Below are positions 1 to 7,393 of a DNA stretch of 15,921 nt, piece after piece. Origin of the DNA: Candidatus Manganitrophaceae bacterium (GTDB lineage Bacteria > Nitrospirota > Nitrospiria > SBBL01 > Manganitrophaceae). Numbering within the stretch: position 1 is the stretch's first letter; every line of letters starts with the position of its first letter. The stretch covers positions 1 through 15,921 of the forward strand of contig SCUR01000366.1 of assembly GCA_004297235.1 (NCBI GenBank), given 5' to 3'. A program made the position numbers and the translations under genes. Under the pieces are notes generated by a model, which saw only the letters and a program-made list of their open reading frames with translations, was not told the origin of the DNA and made no database searches.

Positions 1-2140
1 CCTCGATTTTGGGCGTGTCGGACATGCGGATCAACCGGTAATCGTTGAAGTTGGACTGCTCGACCCGCCCGTTTTTGATGGTGATGGCGTCGAGGAGAAC
101 CGGCGCCAGCCCGAAGATGAGCCCGCTTTCAATCTGGCCTTTGACATGTCCGGGATTAATCGCGGTGCCGCAGTCGACCGCACAGACGACCCGCTCCACC
201 CGGACATCGCCCGCTTTGGAAACGGAGACCTCTGCAACCATTCCGAGGTAGCTCCCCCAAACACGGCTGACCGCGATGCCGCGCCCTTTGCCCGCCGGCA
301 TCGGTTTTCCCCAGCCGGCCTCTTTGGCGACCTTTTCAAGGACCGCTTTGGCCCGTTTATCTTTCGAGAGGTGCTGCCGTCGGAATTCGACCGGATCTTT
401 TCCCGCCGCGTGCGCCAGTTCGTCCATCAGACTCTCCTGGACGAAGGTGTTATGTCCCACGCTCACACCGCGCCAGAATCCGGTCGGAACACCGGGCGGC
501 TCCTTCGCGACATAATCGACCTTGACATTCTGAAGGTCATACGGATACTGCCGCACCCCGTCCATCGCATCCGGATCGATCTTGTCTTCCAAGATCAACA
601 TCGGCGCGTAGCGGGCCACGACGCTCGAACCGACCAAGCGATGACTCCAGGCGACGATTTTTCCATTTTTATCGACACCGGCCGAGACTTTGTCGTAGTA
701 ATAGGGACGATAGACGTCATGTTGGATATCCTCCTCCCGTGTCCAGACCAGTTTCACCGGGCGATCGAAATTTTTGGCGATCAGGATTGTCTGAACCAGG
801 ACGTCCATCTCCAGCCGCCGGCCGAAACCGCCGCCGAGCCAATGGTTGTGAATCGTCACCTGCTCCGGCTTCAAGCCGGTGACTTTGGCCGCGACCACTT
901 GGGTGATAGACGGGGTCTGAGTACCGATCCAAACCTCACAGCCGTCGGGCCGGATATGAACGGTGCAATTCATCGGCTCCATGGTGGCATGGGCGAGGAA
1001 GGGAAGCTCATAGGTCGCATCGACCCGTTTGGCCGCCTCTTTTAATCCTTTCTCGGGATCCCCTTCGTTGCGGATCACCAACCCTTCCGACTCCGCCGCC
1101 TTGACCAGATCGCGGACGACGTCGGTGTTGCTCACGTGGGCGTGCGGCCCCTCGTCCCAGGTGATTTCCAACGCCTCGAGGCCCTGCTTGGCCGCCCAGA
1201 AGTGATCGCCGACCACCGCCACCGCGTTCTCCAGCTTAATGACCTTCTGGACACCCTTGATCTTCATTGCTTTCGCGTCATTCACCGATTTCAGCTTCCC
1301 TCCAAAAACCGGAGAGGCCTTGATCGTCGCGACGAGCATCTCGGGCAGACGGACATCGATGCCATAGAGTGGTGCGCCTTTGACCTTTTCCGGCGCCTCG
1401 ATGCGGGAGATCGACTGGCCGATGACCTTAAAGTCCTTGGGGTCTTTTAGCTTGACCCCATTCCGGACTTCCGTCGGCGGCGTATTTCCATCGAAGAGGA
1501 AGAAGTATCGGGGCGGCACATCGGCTTTCGGCGGGTCCATTTTCGCGACCGCGTCGACAAGCTCGCCATAGGGGGCCTTGCGCTTGCTGGCATCATGATA
1601 AACGACCCCCTTCTCCGTTCGGAGGGTCGAGGAATTGACGTTCCATTGCTTCGCCGCCGCGGCAATGAACATCGACCGGGTGATGGCGCCGACCTGGCGC
1701 ATCGGCAGCCAGAGGCCGGCGATCGAAGACGACGCCCCGGTCAGCTGGACGCCGGAGGGGATCCCGTAGACCGGATCGTTCGGCGGCGCATGCTCTATCT
1801 TGAAATCGGCCGGATCGACGTCGAGCTCCTCGGCCACCAGCTGCGCGGTCGAAGTATGAATCCCCTGCCCCATATCGGCCCGCGGCGCGATAAATGTGAT
1901 CTTGCCGTCGCGCCCGACTTTTAGATACGCATTCGGCTTCAACGGAAGACCGGCCGGCTGGGCTTGCTCCTCTCCCCACGCAGGGAGCGTTCCGAAGTGC
2001 ACCGCCAAGACCAAACCGGCGGCGCCGACGCCAAACATCTGAAGGAAAGCGCGCCTCGACACCTCTTTCGGCACTTCTTTTTCAAGAGCTGTTCTCTGAG
2101 GAAGCTCCGTGTCCGTCTTTTTTTTCGGCGGTATTGTCAT
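1..2140 (-). CDS. Molybdopterin-binding large subunit of an IorB-like aldehyde/N-heterocycle oxidoreductase (3' end beyond window)
   Basis: The frame is open from the ATG at 2138-2140 to the left edge, giving 713 residues with no stop; the C-terminus, including the region where the family's catalytic Glu is expected, lies outside. An AGGAG sits 7 nt before the ATG. The N-terminus carries a twin-arginine signal (SRRAFLQMF, residues 28-36, followed by a hydrophobic stretch to about 54), so the folded cofactor-loaded enzyme is probably exported. The motif GGGFGRR at about 436-442 is the molybdopterin-contacting glycine loop in the form typical of isoquinoline 1-oxidoreductase beta subunits (xanthine oxidase family, usually 700-770 residues). 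It overlaps no other real gene and follows the [2Fe-2S] subunit by 39 nt, so the two form one operon. No FAD subunit is present, as expected for IorAB-type enzymes that pass electrons to cytochromes or quinones. The substrate (aldehyde or N-heterocycle) cannot be told from sequence. Family assignment is firm; the gene symbol iorB would overstate specificity. Confidence 0.93.
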   Translation of the reverse strand, partial: MTIPPKKKTDTELPQRTALEKEVPKEVSRRAFLQMFGVGAAGLVLAVHFGTLPAWGEEQAQPAGLPLKPNAYLKVGRDGKITFIAPRADMGQGIHTSTAQLVAEELDVDPADFKIEHAPPNDPVYGIPSGVQLTGASSSIAGLWLPMRQVGAITRSMFIAAAAKQWNVNSSTLRTEKGVVYHDASKRKAPYGELVDAVAKMDPPKADVPPRYFFLFDGNTPPTEVRNGVKLKDPKDFKVIGQSISRIEAPEKVKGAPLYGIDVRLPEMLVATIKASPVFGGKLKSVNDAKAMKIKGVQKVIKLENAVAVVGDHFWAAKQGLEALEITWDEGPHAHVSNTDVVRDLVKAAESEGLVIRNEGDPEKGLKEAAKRVDATYELPFLAHATMEPMNCTVHIRPDGCEVWIGTQTPSITQVVAAKVTGLKPEQVTIHNHWLGGGFGRRLEMDVLVQTILIAKNFDRPVKLVWTREEDIQHDVYRPYYYDKVSAGVDKNGKIVAWSHRLVGSSVVARYAPMLILEDKIDPDAMDGVRQYPYDLQNVKVDYVAKEPPGVPTGFWRGVSVGHNTFVQESLMDELAHAAGKDPVEFRRQHLSKDKRAKAVLEKVAKEAGWGKPMPAGKGRGIAVSRVWGSYLGMVAEVSVSKAGDVRVERVVCAVDCGTAINPGHVKGQIESGLIFGLAPVLLDAITIKNGRVEQSNFNDYRLIRMSDTPKIE

Positions 2141-2179
2141 GCCCTTCTCCTTTGAGTAATCTTTGATGTCTTGTTGGGA

Positions 2180-2635
2180 TTAGACGCTCTTTGCCGCCTG
2201 TTTGATCGCGGCGCGGATTCTGGGATAAGTCCCGCAGCGACAAAGGTTGCCGGACATCGCCGAATCGATCTCGGCATCCGATGGATTTTTTTTCTGCGTT
2301 AAGAGGGAAGCGGCCTGCATGATCTGGCCCGGCTGACAGTAGCCGCACTGCACAACATCGAGCTCGAGCCAGGCCTGCTGCACACGGTGGCCGACCTCGT
2401 TGCCGCTGATCGCCTCGATCGTGAGGATTTTCTTGCCGACGGCTTTCGACGCCGACGTCATGCACGAGCGGGCGGCCACCCCGTCGAGATGGACGGTGCA
2501 CGCCCCGCAGAGGCCGGCCCCGCAGCCGAATTTCGTTCCGGTCAGACCGAGAACATCCCGAAAGACCCAGAGCAGCGGCATGTCATTCGGCACATCGACT
2601 TCAAAATCTTTGTTGTTAATATTCAGTGTCAGCAT
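2180..2635 (-). CDS. [2Fe-2S] small subunit of the IorAB-like molybdenum hydroxylase
   Basis: A protein of 151 residues, the usual length for this family (about 150-160). It carries two iron-sulfur clusters: the plant-ferredoxin-type cluster with Cys38, Cys43, Cys46 and Cys58 (CGAGLCGAC), and the helical-bundle cluster with Cys97, Cys100, Cys132 and Cys134 (CGYCQPG and CRCG). These clusters relay electrons from the molybdenum site of the large subunit to an external acceptor. The start at 2635 is chosen because AAGGAG lies 6 nt upstream; an in-frame start at 2683 would add 16 residues (MTIHCFRRPYYHKETA) not typical of the family and without a ribosome site. It has no signal peptide, so it probably rides through the Tat pathway with the large subunit. 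First gene of the operon; transcription may begin near 2760 from an extended -10 promoter. Confidence 0.95.
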   Translation of the reverse strand: MLTLNINNKDFEVDVPNDMPLLWVFRDVLGLTGTKFGCGAGLCGACTVHLDGVAARSCMTSASKAVGKKILTIEAISGNEVGHRVQQAWLELDVVQCGYCQPGQIMQAASLLTQKKNPSDAEIDSAMSGNLCRCGTYPRIRAAIKQAAKSV

Positions 2636-2765
2636 TGCCGTCTCCTTATGATAATAGGGGCGTCTAAAACAATGTATTGTCATTGAACATCGAACATCCT
2701 GCTCTAAAGCGGAGATGCCAAAACATTTCAGGAGGAAGTCTTCGGGGCGGATTTAACAACCAGGA

Positions 2766-2774
2766 AGTATACCA
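2766..2774 (-). promoter_or_regulatory. Candidate extended -10 promoter for the IorAB-like operon
   Basis: On the minus strand the sequence reads TGGTATACT, a TGn extended -10 followed by TATACT (5 of 6 to consensus). No convincing -35 is seen, which extended -10 promoters tolerate. It would place the transcript start about 120 nt before the small-subunit ATG. Inferred from motif only. Confidence 0.35.
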
Positions 2775-3116
2775 AAGAACGATAAAAACGGTAGGATCGC
2801 GGCGGCTCCGGCAGACCTTTTTGATCATGTCCGGTCTATCCCAAGAACTCCCTATGTAACGAAGGTCGCCTCTTAATGTAAGCGTCTTTACTTGCGATGA
2901 GATCACTACTTTGGGCGATATCCCCCTTGCTCTTTCGAGTCAATTGATCGCCCGGGGAAGAGGCTGATACACTCACCAATCACAGACATTGCTTCGAGGA
3001 TGCCGATTGGGATTCTCCGCCGAGGCGGAAGGCGCCCCGCATCCGCGTTTCTTGTTAAGCCGAGGAACGACCGGCTCAATCGGATTGAGTCTAGAACCTT
3101 TTCAAGGAGGAAACCG
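2775..3116. other. Divergent intergenic region with two short palindromes
   Basis: No coding sequence is convincing here. For the rightward gene a weak sigma-70-like promoter can be drawn (TTGATC at 2944-2949, 16 nt spacer, GATACA at 2966-2971). Two inverted repeats lie in what would be its leader: TCCGCC/GGCGGA with a two-base centre at 3016-3029, and CTCAAT-CGG-ATTGAG at 3075-3089, about 28 nt before the alcohol dehydrogenase ATG. The second could be an operator or a small leader hairpin. In-frame starts at 3000 and nearby would extend the dehydrogenase, but the strong ribosome site argues against them. Confidence 0.4.
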
Positions 3117-4265
3117 ATGCGTGCAATGGTTTATCGCGGTCCCTATCGAGTTCGCGTGGAGGAAAAGGAAATTCCATCGATCGAGCATCCGAATGACGCG
3201 ATCGTTCGAGTCACGCGGGCGGCGATCTGCGGCTCCGATCTTCATCTTTATCATGGGATGATGCCCGACACGCGCGTGGGGATGACGTTCGGACATGAGT
3301 TCACCGGCATCGTCGAAGCCGTCGGCGCGTCCGTTCAGAACCTGCAACGGGGTGATCACGTTCTGGTCCCGTTCAATATCAGTTGCGGCTCGTGTTTCTT
3401 CTGCGTCAGGGAGCTTTACAGCAACTGTCACAACACGAACGCGAACGCGAGCGCCGTCGGCGGCATCTACGGCTACTCGCATACCGCCGGCGGCTATGAC
3501 GGCGGCCAGGGCGAGTACGTTCGCGTGCCGTTCGCCGACGTCGGACCGAGCAAGATTCCGGAATGGATGGATGAAGAGGACGCGGTCTTGCTCACCGACG
3601 CATGCCCCACGGGGTATTTCGCCGCCGAATTGGGCGAAATCAAAGAGGGCGACGTGGTCGTGGTCTTCGGCGCCGGCCCGGTCGGACTTTTCTCTGCCAA
3701 ATCTTCATGGCTCATGGGGGCCGGTCGGGTGATCGTCATCGACCATCTCGATTATCGGCTTGAGATGGCCAAGCGCTTCGCACAGGCCGAGACGATCAAC
3801 TTCACGGAGCACGACGACATCGTGATGCATCTGAAAAAGATCACCGATTTTCTCGGTGCGGACGTTTGCATCGACGCGGTCGGATGTGAAGCCGACGGAA
3901 GCTTCTTCCAGGTGCTGACCTCCAGCAAGCTGAAGCTGCAGGGGGGCTCGCCGGTGGCGCTCAACTGGGCGATCGACTCCGTCCGGAAGGCCGGCAACGT
4001 GGTTGCCATCGGAGGCTACGGCCCGCTCTTCTCCGCCGTAAAATTCGGCGATGCGATGAACAAAGGGTTGACCATCCGGACGAACCAATGCAGCGTCAAG
4101 CGGCATTGGCCCCGCTTATTCGAGCATGTTAAAAACGGCGTGCTCAAACCGAGCGAGATTGTCACGCATCGCATCCCGCTCGAGGAGATCGCGGAAGGCT
4201 ATCACATTATGTCGAGCAAGCTCGATCACTGCGTCAAACCGTTAGTGCTCCCCCAAGCAGCCTAG
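3117..4265 (+). CDS. Zinc-dependent alcohol dehydrogenase, formaldehyde-dehydrogenase-like
   Basis: A 382-residue medium-chain dehydrogenase. Catalytic zinc ligands are visible as Cys38 (ICGSDLH), His60-Glu61 (GHEF) and Asp161 (LTDACPTGY); the structural zinc is bound by Cys90, Cys93, Cys96 and Cys104 (CGSCFFC...NC). The Rossmann fold starts at GAGPVG (185-190), and Asp209 ending the second strand (VIVIDH) favours NAD+ over NADP+. The Asp in place of the usual Cys third zinc ligand and the DAVGCEADG stretch (253-261) resemble glutathione-independent formaldehyde dehydrogenase of Pseudomonas (about 399 residues), so it probably oxidises formaldehyde or another small aldehyde/alcohol in the cytoplasm. 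AAGGAGG lies 6 nt before the ATG at 3117, which settles the start over the longer frame from 3000. Co-transcribed with the unknown gene 15 nt downstream. Exact substrate is inferred. Confidence 0.93.
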   Translation: MRAMVYRGPYRVRVEEKEIPSIEHPNDAIVRVTRAAICGSDLHLYHGMMPDTRVGMTFGHEFTGIVEAVGASVQNLQRGDHVLVPFNISCGSCFFCVRELYSNCHNTNANASAVGGIYGYSHTAGGYDGGQGEYVRVPFADVGPSKIPEWMDEEDAVLLTDACPTGYFAAELGEIKEGDVVVVFGAGPVGLFSAKSSWLMGAGRVIVIDHLDYRLEMAKRFAQAETINFTEHDDIVMHLKKITDFLGADVCIDAVGCEADGSFFQVLTSSKLKLQGGSPVALNWAIDSVRKAGNVVAIGGYGPLFSAVKFGDAMNKGLTIRTNQCSVKRHWPRLFEHVKNGVLKPSEIVTHRIPLEEIAEGYHIMSSKLDHCVKPLVLPQAA

Positions 4266-4280
4266 AAAAGGAGAACGTCC

Positions 4281-4856
4281 ATGGCATACACAGCACAAAA
4301 GCCCAAAATTGCGTACGACACCCACGAGCTTCGCAATCGGATCGTCGGATGGGGGGTCGATCTCGATCCGAAAAATCGGCCGGCCGTTCCGAAGGAGAAA
4401 TTCAACGCGAACACCGGCGCGCATTGGGATTTTCCTGAACGGCAGGTAGAGCGCTGGCCGCGGGAGAAATCTCCCGAGCACAAATTTTTGACGCCCGTCT
4501 TCGGCACCGCCTGTCCGCCCAAAGGACTCTCCGGGGCCGTCCGCCGATACGCCTATACCTTCAGCGAAGGGCGCACGGCGCACTGGCTCCTTCTCTTGGG
4601 CGCCGATCGACTCGATGTGATCGAGAGCCGGCTGGGAGCGCTTCTGAGAGGTCGGCCGGACAATCCGATCACGGAGACCGGCGTGCTCAGCGAGTTTAAG
4701 CGCCACGGAATTCGATCGCGAATCGGACAGCACCGGGCGGACATCAAACACCAAGCGGTCGATTTGCTCCTGTTCGCGGCCACCTACGCTGCGATTGGAA
4801 GCGCCGTTTACTCTCTGGGCCGCGCCGTGGCACGCGGTGCCCGCACAGACCGTTGA
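4281..4856 (+). CDS. Conserved-looking protein of unknown function next to the alcohol dehydrogenase
   Basis: A 191-residue protein with an AAGGAG 8 nt before its ATG, 15 nt after the dehydrogenase stop, so surely in the same operon. I cannot assign a function. Visible features: an N-terminal stretch rich in conserved-type residues (RIVGWGVDLDPKNRPAVPKE, residues 14-33), a second block at about 69-82 (FLTPVFGTACPPKG), and a hydrophobic segment near the C-terminus (VDLLLFAATYAAIGSAVYSLG, roughly 161-181) that could be one membrane helix followed by a basic tail (RAVARGARTDR). There is no signal peptide. The WGVDLDP-type motif reminds me of unannotated partners of zinc alcohol dehydrogenases in other bacteria, but this is memory rather than a search result. 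It may anchor or assist the dehydrogenase. Confidence 0.8.
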   Translation: MAYTAQKPKIAYDTHELRNRIVGWGVDLDPKNRPAVPKEKFNANTGAHWDFPERQVERWPREKSPEHKFLTPVFGTACPPKGLSGAVRRYAYTFSEGRTAHWLLLLGADRLDVIESRLGALLRGRPDNPITETGVLSEFKRHGIRSRIGQHRADIKHQAVDLLLFAATYAAIGSAVYSLGRAVARGARTDR

Positions 4857-4909
4857 AACCGGTGAGCGAAGCGACATCGGTGCAGCATCGCCCTTCGAGG
4901 AAAAAATCC

Positions 4910-4943
4910 AGAGGCCCGCGACAGATTCGTAACGGGCCTCTTT
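4910..4943 (+). terminator. Intrinsic terminator after the dehydrogenase operon
   Basis: GAGGCCCG (4911-4918) and CGGGCCTC (4933-4940) form a perfect 8-bp stem, extended by A4910-T4941, with a 14-nt loop and a short T run after. It lies 54 nt beyond the stop codon. The T tract is short, so efficiency is uncertain. Confidence 0.6.
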
Positions 4944-5142
4944 CCCGCGAATCCCTCTCCCGCCGATCCGCCGCATCGAACCGATGCACCCTTTTACAAA
5001 CAGCCATCTAAACCAAGCCCCTCCGACCGATTCTAAGCTATACTTCAGAGAAGGGTCTCCGCCAAGATCGATCACGGCTCCCCCAACCGGATACATTGTC
5101 TCTGACCCGCAACGGCGCTGTTCTAATGAAGAGAGTCATTTG

Positions 5143-5577
5143 ATGGCGGAAGGTAAAACGGTGCTTAAAATTCTTTTCGGAGCCCTGCTCCTTTCTTCCG
5201 TGGTCGCCTGCGCATCGACGTCCGACCCCGTTTCCTCCGTAGCGACCATGAGCCGCGATCAACTGGAGCAGCAGCATATCGATATTCTCTGTCGGGGCTA
5301 CGGCAAGGGGGGATATGAGCCTGTTCGATCAGAGCTGATTCGGCGCGGAGCGCTGACCGCCGAGGAATGGAAGCTGGTCGAGCAGCATCAGATTCGGATC
5401 GGGATGAGCGAGTGCGGCCTGGTCGCCTCTTGGGGAAAGTCCGGCGTCTATGTGACCCGAAGCCGCTCAATGCTCTCCACCGAGACGGTGACTGATTGGA
5501 CCTTTCAGGACTGCAGTGCGTGCAAAACCCGTCATGTCACCACCCGCGACGGGAAAATCGTTCAGTGGGAGCCGTAG
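5143..5577 (+). CDS. Small secreted lipoprotein of unknown function
   Basis: A 144-residue protein. The N-terminus is a lipoprotein signal: Lys5 and Lys9, a hydrophobic core (ILFGALLLSSVVA) and the lipobox VVAC with Cys23 as the predicted lipidated residue. The mature part contains four further cysteines (CRGYG, ECG, and DCSACKT) that could form disulfides, and an alpha-helical N-terminal stretch (SRDQLEQQHIDIL). It resembles small hypothetical lipoproteins of about 120-150 residues; I recognise no named family. The start is ambiguous: ATG at 5143 has only a weak AGAG ribosome site, while GTG at 5161 has GGAAGG upstream and would still leave a functional signal. An upstream in-frame start at 4984 adds 53 residues before the signal peptide and is unlikely. 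It is monocistronic, converging on the diguanylate cyclase gene. Confidence 0.8.
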   Translation: MAEGKTVLKILFGALLLSSVVACASTSDPVSSVATMSRDQLEQQHIDILCRGYGKGGYEPVRSELIRRGALTAEEWKLVEQHQIRIGMSECGLVASWGKSGVYVTRSRSMLSTETVTDWTFQDCSACKTRHVTTRDGKIVQWEP

Positions 5578-5641
5578 CGCGAGACGGGACGGGTCGAACG
5601 CCGGGTCCGCTCGATCAAAAGAGATCGATCGCTCAATTCGG

Positions 5642-7078
5642 CTAATTGTTTTCGGTTCTCGAAGGGGAAGCAGCGGAATCGTCCCGGAAAACATGGACGC
5701 GATTGCGGCCGGCCCGTTTGGCTTCGTAGAGCGCTTTATCGGCGCGCTGGATCAACTCCTCGGGAGTCGGCAGACGGGTCTCATCCGGTTTCAGCATGCC
5801 GATGCCGAAGCTGCAGGTTAAGACGGCTTCCTCCGGTAGCAGCTTCTCGCTGGCGGTGGCCTCCCGCAGCCGCTCGGCGACCGCCAACGCTTCCTCCGCA
5901 TCGGTCTCCGACATCAACAGAATGAACTCCTCCCCGCCATATCGCGCGATGGTATCATAAGGACGGATAATCAGGGCAAAAAGTTTCGCCAAGCCGTGCA
6001 GCACCTGATCGCCCACCACATGGCCGTAACGGTCGTTGACCGCTTTAAAGTGATCGATGTCGATCAACAGGAGGGATAACGGCCGATGCAGGCGAAAGGC
6101 CCGATCCATTTCAGCGGCGAGAATCTCGCTTAAGTAGCGCCGATTATACATGGCGGTCAGGGGATCCCGGATGGAGAGACTTTTGATCTCCTCGAGGGCC
6201 TGCTGTTTCTGGATCGCAATCACCGCCAGTGTGGCCAATCGCCGGAGGACTTCGAGCATGGAAGAGGTAAAGGTCCGGGATTTAAAATCATCATTATAGA
6301 GAATGCCGACCGGTCCCTTCTCCGAGAGAAGCGGAACGGCAATGAGAGAGCGAATCCCTTCCTTGAGAAGGACCGGATTGTTGAAGGAGGGGAATTCGGC
6401 AATATTGGGGATCAAAACCGGCTCGTTTCGTGAAAGAATATGTTCGGTGAGACCGCCGGGACGAACGGAATAGACGGGGTTTTTGAAAAACTCGGAGGAG
6501 AAACCCTTCGCGGCGACCAAGAAGAGTTGCTGCTTCTCTTTGTCAAAAATCGACAAGGAGCCGGCGGGCATTCCGGTCATCCGGATCCCTCCCATCACAA
6601 TGGCTTCGAAAATCTGCTCCGATGTTTCGGAGCGGGAGAGCATTTGATTGATTTCCAAGAGAACGCGATGCTCTCCCAAATGCGCTCTCAATTGAATTTC
6701 CTGCTCCTCCAGCTCTTGGATCACACTCCACAGAAGGTAGGAGACCGCCCCCGTCACGACATCAAAAGAGCGGGATGGGAGATTGAGCAGGCGCGTGTGC
6801 ATCAGATGATCTCCGGTGAGATCGAAGGTCAGATCGACATCCAGGCCTTGAAGAAACTGAAGGGGATCGCCGATGAAGACAGGGAGCCCGGCTTCCTGAG
6901 CCAGGAGGATGCCCGGCGCCTGCTCGTTCAAATCGGAGACCCCCACGATTTGAACCCAGTTGAATCGCAGCAGACGGGTTAAGACCGCTTTCCCCCCTTT
7001 CCCGGCCCCGATCAGGAAAACCCTTGTAAAACCCTCTTTATGAGAACCACTCACGTTTTTCATCCGCTGAAAGCTCAT
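5642..7078 (-). CDS. Diguanylate cyclase: dinucleotide-binding-like N-terminus, GAF, GGDEF
   Basis: A 478-residue cytosolic signalling protein with no membrane segments. Residues 18-120 look like a Rossmann fold: VFLIGAGKGG (20-29) is a glycine-rich loop, followed by a second strand ending in Asp49 (IVGVSDL) and a DLTFDLTGD segment (82-90). A short helix (120-145) leads to a GAF sensor domain (about 150-292). The catalytic domain (301-465) has DIDHFKAVND (340-349), GHVVGD with Asp357, and the signature GGEEF (381-385). The inhibitory I-site RxxD (Arg372-Asp375) sits exactly five residues before the signature, so product feedback is expected. Asp357 matches PleD Asp344; cGAMP-making Hypr enzymes such as GSU1658 carry Ser there, so c-di-GMP is the predicted product. 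Start at 7078 has only a weak ribosome site; Met6 is an alternative. The gene is divergent from the secreted propeller protein. Confidence 0.94.
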   Translation of the reverse strand: MSFQRMKNVSGSHKEGFTRVFLIGAGKGGKAVLTRLLRFNWVQIVGVSDLNEQAPGILLAQEAGLPVFIGDPLQFLQGLDVDLTFDLTGDHLMHTRLLNLPSRSFDVVTGAVSYLLWSVIQELEEQEIQLRAHLGEHRVLLEINQMLSRSETSEQIFEAIVMGGIRMTGMPAGSLSIFDKEKQQLFLVAAKGFSSEFFKNPVYSVRPGGLTEHILSRNEPVLIPNIAEFPSFNNPVLLKEGIRSLIAVPLLSEKGPVGILYNDDFKSRTFTSSMLEVLRRLATLAVIAIQKQQALEEIKSLSIRDPLTAMYNRRYLSEILAAEMDRAFRLHRPLSLLLIDIDHFKAVNDRYGHVVGDQVLHGLAKLFALIIRPYDTIARYGGEEFILLMSETDAEEALAVAERLREATASEKLLPEEAVLTCSFGIGMLKPDETRLPTPEELIQRADKALYEAKRAGRNRVHVFRDDSAASPSRTENN

Positions 7079-7393
7079 GAGGCCACCTCAATCCCATGAA
7101 AGTATTTATCGGCAAACCTGTCCGACACACCGATGTGAATCGATCACCCCTCCTACTAGGAGTTAATCAGATTTTCTGATCCTGTCAATGGAGCGCCCTA
7201 CGGTCCGGCCCCTTCCTGCGCTCACCCGGCGCGGCATCTTCGGCCGGCATCCTTCTTGCTCTTCTAAGTCTATCAGACGCGCTTTCCGTCGAGGGATGTC
7301 CCGGAAGAAGAAGGGGGAAGCCGGCCATTCAGCGCGTCCGGGTCCCCTTCGCCGAGGAAACAACCTGCAACTTTCTTGCAAAAAAAGTCTTTC
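7079..7393. other. Divergent intergenic region between the cyclase and the propeller gene
   Basis: No gene is credible here; short frames on both strands are low-complexity. The only clear structure is the pair of inverted repeats at 7150-7180 described separately. I see no GEMM-like aptamer: a GGCAAACCTGTC stretch at about 7112-7123 is not followed by the required GACGCAAAGCC block. No convincing promoter for the rightward gene could be picked. Confidence 0.5.
7150..7180. promoter_or_regulatory. Two adjacent palindromes, possible operator
   Basis: CTCCTA-C-TAGGAG (7150-7162) is a perfect 6-1-6 palindrome. Four bases on, ATCAG-ATTTT-CTGAT (7166-7180) is a second inverted repeat. They lie about 70-100 nt upstream of the cyclase start, between two divergent genes, where a regulator site would be expected. 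No family-specific motif is recognised. Confidence 0.35.

Noticed and set aside
146..1045. A 299-codon plus-strand frame opposite the molybdopterin subunit
   Set aside because: The minus-strand frame encodes a clear IorB-like protein with a Tat signal and GGGFGRR motif; the plus-strand translation is Arg/Asp/His-rich with no recognisable domain.
3000..3116. N-terminal extension of the zinc alcohol dehydrogenase from an upstream ATG
   Set aside because: The added 39 residues are not family-like, and a strong AAGGAGG lies directly before the ATG at 3117.
5600..5640. GATCGATC-type inverted repeat between the lipoprotein and cyclase genes as a terminator
   Set aside because: The stem is only 6 bp and no T run follows on either strand.
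5642..7078. Possibility that the GGDEF protein is a cGAMP-producing Hypr enzyme feeding the second aptamer
   Set aside because: Residue 357 is Asp, as in ordinary diguanylate cyclases; Hypr enzymes are recognised by Ser at this position.
7112..7123. GGCAAACCTGTC, resembling the start of a GEMM aptamer upstream of the propeller gene
   Set aside because: No GNRA hairpin or GACGCAAAGCC block follows, so the match is to a short common string only.
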